The notes under the pieces were generated by a model that worked only from the letters and a program-made list of their open reading frames with translations, did no database searches and had not been told where the DNA came from. This document shows, piece by piece, positions 42,466-52,607 of a stretch of DNA of 64,000 nt (the first letter of the stretch is position 1; each line of letters begins with the position of its first letter). The translations under genes were made by a program, and so were the position numbers. This stretch comes from Eutreptiella sp. 'Long Island Sound 2002' (lineage: Eukaryota > Euglenozoa > Euglenophyceae > Eutreptiales > Eutreptiaceae): the NCBI GenBank assembly GCA_964036045.1, contig OZ038378.1, forward strand, positions 171,871,285-171,935,284, in the 5' to 3' direction.

Positions 42466-45400
42466 TCCAGGAGGACACGGCGGGCGACGCCCTGTGGCTC
42501 CTCTCGTGGAACCTGCGCAACGGCCTCGTGCCGCCAGACCGGTCCCTCCGGGCCACTCAGCGGCGGCGCCGGGGGCCGGCGGCCTGTACCGACAAGGAGC
42601 ACCTCAGCACCGGCATGCTACCCCAGGAGGGGGGCTTTGCCATCATGCTCCAGGAAACAGGGATCGCCGGCCGGGCACAGGAGATGCACGTGGCCGCGGC
42701 GCTCCGGAACAAGGGGTACACCGCCTTCTTCAGCAGCCGGCTGGCGTAGACGGGAGCCACCTCCACCTCGAGAGGGGGGGGCCTCCTCACCGCGGTCAGC
42801 AGCAAGTACGTGGCGGAGCACGAGGTGCTCAGCTTCACGGAAATCGTCCCCGGGAAGGCCGCGGCCCTGGAGATCCGCACGGACGGGGGAGGCCTCACCC
42901 TCATCAACATCCACGGTCCGCAAGCAGGCTGCTCCCCGTGGGCGGGACGGGCGGCGTTCTGGGCCGACATACAAATGTATGCCACGGCACGCAGCCTCGG
43001 TGGGAGGCACCCGGTGGTCATCGCCGGCGACACCAACATCTACATGGATGCCACCACCAACCCGGCCACGGAGCACTTCCGAGCGGGCTGGGAGGCCTGC
43101 GGTTTCCGAAGGGCCGCGGCAGGCGGCGAGGAGGACATGACCCCCACGCTCCACCCGTCCCGGCACAGGGTGGACACCTTCCTGGTCAACGAGCCCCTCC
43201 TGCCGTGGTCCCTGCGAGAAAGCGTCTGGGCTCGCGGCATGGCAGACCCCCAGGTGGTCGGCTCGGACCACCTCCCGGTCCGCCTGGCCCTGCCGGGCCT
43301 CCTCAGCGCAGCGGGGCGCGCGGCGATGCCCACCCCCTACAGCCACACGGAGGCCCGCCTCCTCCCGTACGACGCCGAGGCCGCGCCCGTCCAACACTGC
43401 CTGTGGGCGGCGGTCACCGCCGCGCAGGATGAACCCTCCCTGGCGCCCTGGCTGGGTCCCGCAGAGCAGCACGACTACGGGTCCATGCCCGCGGCCGCGG
43501 TGGACAAGGTGTTCGAACACCTCCACGCGACGCATGACGCCCTGGCGCGTGTGGTGGGACGCCGGCAGCCGTCCCCGGCGGGGACGGACCCGGCGGAGGG
43601 GGACCTCCCGGAGAGCGGAAAGCAGCTCCAGGCGGCGGTCCTCCGCTATGACACACTGGCAGCGCGCGCGCCGGCAGCGTACCAGGCGGACGCGGCACGG
43701 CATGGCATCCGGTCCCAGGCGGCGCTCCGGCTCACGGAGGAGCTGCGGGGTGTGTCGCCCAGGTTCCGCCCGACCACACAGGGCCAGCTACAGAAGGAGC
43801 TGGAGAGGCAAGCAGCCGCCCTTGAGGAGGATGTTCGCCGGCTCCGCGCAATCCTGGCGGCAGACCGCAAGCGCGCCATCAAGCACTTCTGGCGCCGCCA
43901 CGCCCCCGACATCGCCCAGCGATGGAAAGCCGTGCGGGGAGCCATAGAGGTAGAGGCCCCGGGCCCGTCAGGCCTCTGGAACGTGCGGGTCCCCAACACC
44001 CAAACACTCAGCACGGAGGCCCACGACGTGATGTTTGCAGTTCGCGCCTTCTGGCGAGAACTATATGCCAAACGCCCGGTGGACCTCCCAGGCTTCCAGG
44101 CAGTCCTCGGCCGCCATGTCCCCCGGGTTCCTGAAGGGGCCTGGACACAGGTCCAGCAGTACTCCATGCAGGACCTGAAGTCCGCCCTGGACAAGGCAGA
44201 TGGCAAGGCCCCAGGTCCCAACCACGTGGAGGCCCGTTTCATCAAGGCCCTCCCAGCACTCGTCCAGTGGCTCCTGGTCCACTCCTACCGGGCCATCCTC
44301 CGCGGCGCCCCGCCGCCGATGCACTGGAGGGACGCGCACATCTGGCTCAGCCCCAAGGTACCGGGCTCTGCCAGACTGGACGACTACAGGCCCATAGCCC
44401 TGGGCCAGCTGGACATAAAGCTGCTCACGGGCCCCCTCACCCAGCGCATCACGGAAGTGCTCACGCGGCACGGAGTGGTCAGCGACTGGCAGCAAGGGGC
44501 GCTCCCTGGCTCCAACACAGGCCCCCCGCTGTTCATGGCGCAGCGGCAGCTCCAGCGGGGAAGGCCCAACTACGTCTTCGCCTTCGACACCCCCAAGGCC
44601 TTCGACACCGCCCCGCACGGCGCCCTCCACCTCATCCTGCGCCACCTCTCCGTGCCGCCGGACGTCATCGACCTCCTGCTCTTCCTCCACACGTGCGCCA
44701 GGCTGCGCATCGTCACCGCACACGGGCTAACGCAGCCCGTCTACACGCTGCGCGACGTCCGGCAGGGCAACCCCGAGAGCCCCCTGCTGTACGCGCTCCT
44801 CCTGGAGCCCCTGCTCAGGGCGCAGGGGCACCGCCTGCGCCCGCTGGGAGGGGCCGAGCACGGCCTCATCCAGGCCTACATCGACGACCTGCTGGTGGTA
44901 GCCCACACGCTGCAGCACTTCGTCGAGGGCGTGGAGGCGGTGGCCGCGTACCTGGGGATGATGGGCATGGAGCTCAACCCCGGCAAGTGCGCCATGGCCA
45001 CCACGGAGGGGGTCCCGGGCCTGCAGCTGCGCCTCTGTCCCCACCTGGAAAACCCGTGGCACTGGGTACCAGCGGCGGACTCCGTCCCCTACCTGGGACT
45101 CCAGCTGCAGCCGGACGGGGAGTTCTCCCTGCAGCGCAAGCACCAGCTACGCCTGGCAGCGGTGCACCACTGGTGCCTCAACACCCTCACGCCACCGAAA
45201 GTGGTGCAGGACGTCATCCTGGCGATCCTCGGGGGGGTGACGCAGTACGTTGCCCCTTTCATCGCCGACGACTCCGACACTGCACGCCACCTGGACCACA
45301 TCACGGTCCAGGTCGCGAAGGACAGGGCGCGGTACGCCTTCGACGCCTCGCGGGACAGCCTGCAGGATGACCGGACCCTGCGGCTCACACGGGTGCCAAC

Positions 45401-45743
45401 GCGGTGCCAGCAGGCAGCGGTGGCCCTCGTGGGTACACTCGTCCACCACCGCTCAAGCTCCGTGCGCGCCGAGGTCATCAAGATGTTCTGGGAAATAGCC
45501 GGCGCGCACGGAATATGTCCCGAGGTGCACTACTCCGTCCCGGAGTTCGCAACTCTAGCGGGGGGCGACTGGGTCCACCGCATACCCCGGGCCCTGGCCG
45601 CCCTGGGAGTGGGGCTGTACAACCCCATCGTGTGCCCCAGGGCGGCCCATGTCCAACTACAGTCCCCGCCGGGCAACATTGTCACGCTGCGCACCGCCGT
45701 GGCATGGGCACCACGGGCCACACCACCCCTTCCCCGACAATGA
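42466..45743 (+). pseudogene. LINE ORF2, part 1: AP-endonuclease and reverse transcriptase
   Basis: The open frame follows a TGA at 42462. The AP-endonuclease has LLSWNLRNG, MLQETG (catalytic Glu), INIHG, VVIAGDTN and VGSDHLPVRL. A TAG at 42747-42749 interrupts it in frame. A helical linker follows, then RT with DYRPIAL, FAFDTPKAFD (44577-44606), RQGNPESPLLYALLLEPLL, the catalytic YIDD (44877-44888; most LINEs have FADD) and the MELNPGKCAM thumb region. The frame is lost at a frameshift near 45700 and continues in the frame of 45649-48078. Composition is strongly GC-rich. The domain order endonuclease-RT-RNase H-zinc finger fits the I/Tad/R1-like LINE groups. Confidence 0.85.
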
Positions 45744-48078
45744 CGACCCGTGGCCGACGGCGGTGCGAGAATGCCTCAACCAATGCGCCGATGAACACCT
45801 CCACTACTGCAGCCGTGAGCAGGAGCCCACCAACCACCCCGGGTGGCGCGACGCCTTGGTCCACCTTTTCCACACCACCGGCACGCGGGTCCCCCGCCTG
45901 AGACTCGTCCACCCCACGAGGGCTAAGCAGGACGCCCACACCGGCCCACGGGTGACCCCGGACGGCCTGCACCTCCACGTCGGGGGCTACCGCCGCCGGG
46001 GCGTCCTATCCCCCCCCACGCGGGGGGCGGCGTACCACCCGCCGGCAGCCCTCATGTACATCCTCCGCGACGTACTCGCGGAAAGCGAGCACCAAGAGCC
46101 TAACGCGGATGTGGCATGGCCCGAGCCCCTGCGCCTCCGGCCCCACGCGCCAATGCCGTTGTGGTTAGTGACCACGGACGACCAATGCACCCAAGCGACG
46201 GGGCAAGCGCAGCTCCGGGGCGAGTGGGTAATAGTGCAGGTGGGGGCAGGCCAGCCCAATCCCCGTGGGCTCCCCCGTGGCACCGCCCTGCTGGTAGCTA
46301 CGGGGGTGCCGCACATGGCAGTGCACGCGCTGGAGGACCAGCCGGAGGACACGGGGCACCTGGTGGTGCACCAGCGCGGTGGCCCGGCGTGGCTCAAGGA
46401 ACATGTGACGGCACTTCGGTCCTGGGCAAGCACGATCGCCGGAGCGGAGATCCGGCTGCACGACCACCCGGCGATCAGCCCTGGCGACACCAGGGCGCTG
46501 AGCGTGGACCAACTGACCCCCAGCCACCCCGACGTCCGGTGGCACTCCGCCGACCTCAACGCGGGGTGGCTCAGCCCCACCGGGTACTACTTGATCCCGG
46601 AGGCCTGGGGCCACACCTCTTCGGACGCGTCCGGGGGCGGACCCTGCAAACACGCCACCAGCGTCGCTCTCGCCGCCGACCTCACCCGCACGTGGGCGGT
46701 GGCCATCTCAGGCACGGTGCCCGACGGGGAGGAGGTGGCCGCCTCCCTCCCCCTACAATACGGTGCCCACCGACCATGGGTCCACAAGGTGGACGCCGAA
46801 GTCATCCTCAACCTCCTGCGGCACGCAGATCGCGAGCGGACCACGGGGGTCCCCGCGGGCGCGGCGAAGGTGGTCAACCAGATGCCCCTGCGGTGGCTCC
46901 GGGACAGCCTGTGCGCGCGAGGGCAACACGCCGGGCACCCGTTCTGGTACGTCCGAGCTACCTCGCGCCACAGTGACGCCCTACTGCACAAGGCGGACTG
47001 GGCGGCGTCCCAGGACACCGTCCTGCAGAACACGCCCCCGGACCCACGCCACGCCCAACTCATTGTCGCCGGCCGTGAGGGCTTTCTCGATCTACGGCCC
47101 CCCACGATGCGGGTGCTCGGCGAGGTCGCGCAGCGGGCGCAGACGGACCATGCGCTGACGCACCGGGGACACACACCTTTGGGCGCGGCCCACGCCACAG
47201 CCTATGTCCACGCCCGGGACCTCACCGCCACAGCCACCAACCGCCGGGCGCTGCGGGCCCGAGACGGCCACACGCCAGTGCAGCGCAGGCTCCGCGTCCG
47301 TAAGGAGCGGCTCTCCGGCGTCGCTGTCATCCCACAACCATGCCTCCTATGCGGCGGCCCGGAGGAGACCCCGGTGCACATGCACGTGGGGTGCGCCCAC
47401 CTACAGCTCTTCTGGCCCCACTACCGCCAGGCGGTACACGAGGCGGCCCGCCACCTCCCACCCGGGGACAAAGCCCTGTGGGTGGCCTCGCGGCGCTCCG
47501 CAGGCGCCACATGGACAGAAGTCTTCTGCTCCGGACTGGTGCCCGAGGACGCGGAGGCGCAGCTCCGCGCCATAGCCCGCTACGACCCGCCGGGAGGGAC
47601 CTCTGTGGACGATTTCCTCCACCACATGTTCCGGCTGGGGGACTTCGCATGGGAGCTTCGCAACCACCGGCTGGAGGGACTCCTCCGCGAGCCCCAAAGC
47701 GCGGCTGCCCGGGCACACCGATGGCCCACTGCGGCGGAGGGCGACCACCCTCCCCCTCCCCCGCGCCCCGACAAGGACTTCGTAGCCTCCCTCCGTGTCA
47801 TGAATGGCACTCTGGAGTGCCCGCCCCAAGAGGGCCCCCACCCGTACCAGGACCTGCCGGGGGGGTTCTCGAAGCACCTACAAGACGCCCTCTTCCCACC
47901 GTGGATCATCGGGCGCGGCTCCATGACCGCGTGGGAGGCGCGCATCGTGGGTGAGGAATGGGCGCGCGAGTGGAGCCGGTGGTGCGCCACCACGCGCGCC
48001 CCGGAGACCCCTGCGCAACGATTCCCGCTGTCCCGCTCGAGGGATGGGGGCCGGACACCCGGCCGAGACCCACCGTGA
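45649..48078 (+). pseudogene. LINE ORF2, part 2: RNase H-like domain and zf-RVT zinc finger
   Basis: This continues the preceding ORF after a one-base shift. A long stretch without clear motif is followed by an RNase H-like domain: SSDASGGG (first Asp), DGEEVAASLPL, WVHKVDAEVILNLL and SDALLHKADWAAS, which corresponds to the closing His/Asp helix. A zf-RVT finger CLLC-x8-H-x4-C (near 47341-47395) follows. The C-terminal 200 residues end in a Pro/Arg-rich tail at a TGA (48076). Such domains make and process the cDNA at the chromosomal target. Confidence 0.75.
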
Positions 48079-48795
48079 TCCGCGGGGCGGGACCTGACCA
48101 CCCGTGGGACAAGGCGACAGGGGAAAGGCTGCAAGTGGCCCCGGGACCGCAAACGGGATGGACTGGGGACGTGTCCTCACTCGTCAGGACACCCGCCCCC
48201 CCCCCGCATCGTCCTTCACGCCGCCAACGTACTGCGGGCTACGGAGATACGCACATGGGGACACGCCGCGGCCACCGTCCGGTGGCACCCCCCCGAGGAC
48301 GGGGCCACCCAGCTCGCAGTGGCGCACTTCAAAGCTGGGGGGCCGTTATACGACGACGCCCTGTCCCGGCTGGGCGACACCCAGGGACCCTTGCTCCTCA
48401 GGCTCCCCACCGACATTGCAGCCGCGCTGCGCCAGGAGCTGGACGGCTGCGAAGGGCTGCGAGTGGGATGGGAGGCAGTCCCGGACGGCACCCTGCTGGC
48501 CATCCTCCACCGAGACACCGCGAGCGGGTGCCGATGGGATGCGCTGACGCCCCACCTCACCGGGCGCCACATGTACATGGCAACCCCCCCCCAGGGGCAG
48601 CCCCGCCCGGCGTGGGACGACCTCATCGCCGCCTTCCACGACCACAGAATTCTCCCCGACGACACGTGGCGGGAGGTCCAGCGGAAGACGCTTGGCAGGG
48701 ACTACCGGCGCCGCGTCGGCGCCCGCCTGCTGGAGATCCGGGACCCCCTCCGGCAGAGGTGGGACGACCTCTGGCTCCGCCATCTCGACCCTTGA
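48079..48795 (+). CDS. LINE downstream ORF in frame with ORF2, unrecognised
   Basis: The frame of ORF2 stays open for 239 codons after its TGA, to a TGA at 48793. It contains RIVLHAANVLRATEIRTWGH, then LLLRLPTDIAAALRQELDG and RDYRRRVGARLLEIRDPLRQRW. The mixed composition and helix-like pattern argue for a real coding past. The TGA at 48076 may be a mutation within a longer ORF2, or this could be a separate ORF. No domain is recognised. Confidence 0.4.
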   Translation, partial: SAGRDLTTRGTRRQGKGCKWPRDRKRDGLGTCPHSSGHPPPPRIVLHAANVLRATEIRTWGHAAATVRWHPPEDGATQLAVAHFKAGGPLYDDALSRLGDTQGPLLLRLPTDIAAALRQELDGCEGLRVGWEAVPDGTLLAILHRDTASGCRWDALTPHLTGRHMYMATPPQGQPRPAWDDLIAAFHDHRILPDDTWREVQRKTLGRDYRRRVGARLLEIRDPLRQRWDDLWLRHLDP

Positions 48796-49140
48796 TCGCC
48801 GCCCTCCCACCTCCCACACACCTGCCGGCTCTGCGGGGAATGTGACACGGTGTCCTCCGCAGCGTTGACAGGCGCCAACAGGTGCGCGCGGTGCGCCCAG
48901 GTGGCCGCGTGCCCCTGGCCCGACCCTCCCACAGGCCCGCGCAGGCGCACAGAGGAGGAGGCCCTGCACCGGCGCATCGAGGGGGCACACACCCCCTCAC
49001 ACGAACGCGCGGGCCCCGCGGGCGCTGCCCTTCTGTGGATCCACGTGCACCTGCGGGACCCCACATCCGTTGCGCACCTGTCGCACGTGTTCGCGCCCTG
49101 ACCCCCACCCGCCGCCGCCCATTGCAGAGCCCGCAGTACC

Positions 49141-49666
49141 ATGCCACGCCGACGGGGGGATGGGCCGGGACACACCAGGGCCCGCCGCAAAGCGCAGGAG
49201 GCGGCCGTCCGGGGCCTGGTGACGGACGCGGTGGCGGAGGCGCACGAGGCGCACGCTGCCGCACGGCGTGACCTGACAGGCAGTGCAAGGGCTTTTCTCA
49301 ACGAGACCGCCCTCCCGGCCGTCCGCGCCCTGAACGGAGCGGGGGCCCCTACGCTGCTCCCGGCGATGCACCGGATCGTGAACGCCGTCAAGCCGGGGCT
49401 CATCAGCCCGGAGGCGGCCCTCTACGGGCACTGGATGGAGTGGTGCGAGTCTAACTGGTCCGGCCGGCCCCTGTCCATGGGGGATACCCTGCAGCTGGCG
49501 GGAGCGGGGTCCGCCATGTCCCTCCGCAGCAGCGCCCCAGCCCTGCTGCACGCCCTCAGGATGCGCTACGCCGGGGACGCGGCCCCGTACCTGAACCAGG
49601 CGCGGGCCACGTACCCGGGCGGAGTGTCCGAGCTGGATGCGGCGCTCCACCTCTCAGCGTCAGCAG
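49141..49666 (+). CDS. Putative further LINE ORF, 3'-truncated by the foldback insertion
   Basis: An ATG at 49141 opens a frame reading MPRRRGDGPGHTRARRKAQEA, then AHEAHAAARRDLTGSARAFL, NGAGAPTLLPAMHRIVNAVKPG and GHWMEWCESNWSGRP. The basic N-terminus and amphipathic helices are plausible for a small DNA- or RNA-binding protein. The frame runs into the 65-bp minisatellite after 49667, where the translation becomes a repeat product. The true C-terminus is therefore lost or lies beyond. No family recognised. Confidence 0.4.
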
Positions 49667-51175
49667 GGTCGCCCCGGTGTGTTCGACCCATGGGGTGTTG
49701 GTTCTTTCCTGTCCCTCGTTGGCCCTATGTGTGCGCGGTGTCCCGGGCCTCTTGGCTCCTGTTCACTGGTGTGCTCGCGCGGTTTGTTGTGTCGTGTCTG
49801 CGGTGTCCTGGGCCACTTGGCTCCTGTTCACCGGTGTGTCCGCTTGGTGTGGTGCGTTGCGCGTGCGGTGTCCCGGGCCCCTTGGCTCCCGTTCACTGGT
49901 GTGCCCGCTGAGTGTGTTGTGTTGCGTGTGCGGTGTCCTGGGCCACTTGGCTCCTGTTCACCGGTGTGCCTGCTTGGTGTGTTGCTTTGCGTGCGCGGTG
50001 TCCTGGGTCACTTGGCTCCTGTTCACCGGTGTGCCTGCTCTGTCTTTTGTTTTGTTTGTGCGGTTTCCTGGGCCACTTGGCTCCTGTTCACCGGTGTGCC
50101 CGCGCGGTTTGTTGTGTTGTGTCTGCGGTGTCCTGGGCCACTTGGCTCCTGTTCAACGGTGTTTCCGCTCGGTGTGTTGTGTTGCGTGTGTGGCGTCCTG
50201 GGCGCCTTGGCCCCCGCTCACTGGTGTGCCCGCTCCGTGTGTTGTGTTGCGTGTGTGGTGTCCTGGGCCACTTGGCTCCTGTTCACCGGTGCGCTCGCTC
50301 GGTGTGTTGCTTTGTGTGCGCAATGTCCCGGGCCTCTTGGCTCTTGGAGTGGGCACACCGTTGAACAGGAGCCAAGGGGACCAGGACGCCGCACACGCGA
50401 AGCAACACACCGAGCGGGCGCACAGGTGAACAGGAGCCAACTGGCCCAGGACACCGCACAAACAACACAACGCACCGAGCGGGCGCACCGGTGAACAGGA
50501 GCCAGGTGGCCCAGGACACCGCATGCACAACACAACACACAGAGCGGGCACACCGGTGAACAGGAGCCAAGTTGCCCGGGACACCGCACACGCAACACAA
50601 CCCACGGAGCGGGCACACTGGTGAACAGGAAGCCAAGTGGCCCAGGACACCGCACACGCAAAGCAACACACCGAGCAGGCGTACCAGTGAACAGGAGCCA
50701 AGTGGCCGAGGACTCCGCACACACTACAACACACCCAGCGGGCGCACCAGAGAACACGAGCCAAGTGGCCCAGGACACCGCACACGTAACACAACAGACC
50801 CAGAGCGGGCACACCGGTGAACAGGAGCCAAGTGGCCCAGGACACGGCACACGCAACACAACACACCGAGCGGGCACACCGGTGAATAGGAGCCAAGTGG
50901 CCCAGGACACCACACACACAAAATCAACACACCGAGCGGGCGCACCGGTGAACAGGAGCCAAGTGGCCGAGGACACCGCACACGCAACACAACACACCGA
51001 GCGAGCACATCGGTGAACAGGAGCCAAGTGGCCCAGGACACCGCAGACGCAACACAACAAACCACGCGGACACACCGGTGAACAGGAGCCAAGCGGCCCA
51101 GGACACTGCACCTACGTAGGGCGGCCGAGGGACAGGAAAGAACCAACACCCCATGGGTCGGACGCACTGGGGCGA
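49667..51175. mobile_element. Foldback element: 65-bp minisatellite in two inverted arms
   Basis: The ends gggtcgccccggtg (49667) and its complement (finishing 51175) are inverted copies over about 70 bp, including 'ggggtgttggttctttcctg'. Between them the left arm (to about 50350) has nine or ten units of a ~65-bp repeat, and the right arm (50356-51110) has eleven or twelve in the opposite orientation. The core is 'cctgggccacttggctcctg ttcaccggtgtgcccgctcgg' split over the unit. This layout matches foldback transposons. All three frames are open through the arms because the unit length is not a multiple of three. The element interrupts the 3' part of the LINE. Confidence 0.75.
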
Positions 51176-51696
51176 CCCAGCCGACCCACAGGGCCATTGG
51201 CAGGAGCGGTACTCCAAGGCCACTGGTCCGAGCCCGGCCACGCTGCATCGGGGACCATGGCAAACGTCACCCGGAGCCATGGAAGCAACCGGTGACAGGG
51301 GAGCCGGTACACAGTCCAAGAGGGGGTCGCCTGCCAGGCAGAGTGGCCCCGCAACTCAAGCCACAAGGCTGAGGCGGTCGTACCGTAGACAAGCGGGAGC
51401 AATACCCCTTGTGGTGAGAGATACTCCACACGGCTGGGCAGCCCCCAGAGCTGCCGCCCAAAGGAGGGGGCATGTGGCCCTACCCATGGACACATGTGGG
51501 GACACCCTCCCACCTGGGACACATGGACCGGGTGGCCGCGACAATGCCTTCCCAAGCACATGCGGGAGTGGCTGAAGAGGCACCTGACATAGGGCAGTGG
51601 GAGAAACAGGATGTCCCCTTGGTAAGACCTTCTTCCTGCAATGTCAAAGGAGGCATCCCGAGCTCCCGAAGATACCTACCTACTTACCTCAGAATC
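51176..51696 (+). repeat. LINE 3' untranslated end, also present at 59705-60203
   Basis: From 'gggccattggcaggagcgg' the sequence matches 59705 onward at about 95% identity for roughly 500 bp. Both copies end in 'gaagatacctacctac(t/c)tacctc'. The common ending with a short tandem 'tacc' repeat is typical of a LINE 3' terminus. After it the two sites diverge completely. Confidence 0.75.
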
Positions 51697-52300
51697 GAGA
51701 TAGCATTCTTCCAAATCAAAGCATTGTAAGCAAAGAGGGGCTGCATATAGACAAATGAGGAATCAAATATGCAACTCAAATGGTTTTATGAACAAAAAAT
51801 TGATTTTATGTGAAAACTGGCATGACTCAGGCCTCCAAGATAGCACCAAGCACTTCATGTGCACTCTTTTGGATGAAATGGAGCTGGTTAGGAATCTGGG
51901 GCATAGGTGTCAGACCAGACACAGAAAATGACTTGGCCAAGCAACTGAATTCAGAAACAGTTACAATCTGGAACCACAATAAGTAGTAGAAACTTTTGAG
52001 TATAGGGGTCCTGAGGTGGGAGACTACTAGGCTTAACCTACAAGGCCCAAGGCAAGGAGTGCCTACTTTATTTCGGTATAACCTCCATGAGGGATGATAC
52101 CTCCGCTCCTTTGAGTGGTAGGGCTGAACTTCATGGGGGAGCTAGGGTTTTAACCCTAGTTGCTGAGAAAGTGTACTTAAAGCTTCATAAGAGAAACAAA
52201 AAATGTTTAAGTGTTAGTCTCAGCACTTCCTTAGGCAAAAAAGGGGGCTGTAGCCTGGATCAAGTACCCCAAGAAAGACATGGTAGTGACTTTTTCTTAC
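51697..52300 (-). repeat. LTR in inverted orientation, same family as 20317-21056
   Basis: The reverse complement of this segment matches 20317-20910 closely, including 'ccctcatggaggttatacc' and 'ggttaaaaccctagct'. On the minus strand it is preceded by 'ccaggggggagtaag', a polypurine tract before the LTR start. Its distal part is cut at 51697 by the LINE 3' end. Confidence 0.85.
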
Positions 52301-52607
52301 TCCCCCCTGGAGTACTAGTTAGCTAAGCTAGTAGGACCAAGGAAAAAGGCTCAAATTACCCTGAAATTACCTCAGAAAATGGTGTAAACCTTCACAAAAC
52401 CTCCTCATCAGTTCATAGAAGCTGTTCACACTGCTGGTACCCTTTAGAAACAGCGTGATGTACCGTGAATGATGTCCCTTCGAAGGGGCATTCCTCAAAA
52501 GTAGCTGGCCTGAGCCTGAACTTTTGGAAAAAACAGTTTGGGGGAAGTGGGGTTTGAACCCATGACCTCCTCCCTAGAGTCTGCATTGCTACCCACTAGG
52601 TTTGAGT
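52301..52607. other. Spacer with a tRNA-like sequence on the minus strand
   Basis: No gene. On the minus strand, about 52603 down to 52535, there is a 'tagtgggtagcaatgc' A-box-like block and a perfect B box 'gggttcaaacccc' with a good T-arm. The acceptor stem does not close, so it is a tRNA-derived remnant. It may be a SINE head or a remnant of the copy A element's internal region. Confidence 0.4.

Noticed and set aside
49680-51110. Long open frames in all six frames reading 'CVVLRVRCPGPLGSCSPVCPLG'-type repeats
   Set aside because: They are translations of the 65-bp minisatellite. The unit is not a multiple of three and lacks stops in several frames, so open frames arise automatically.
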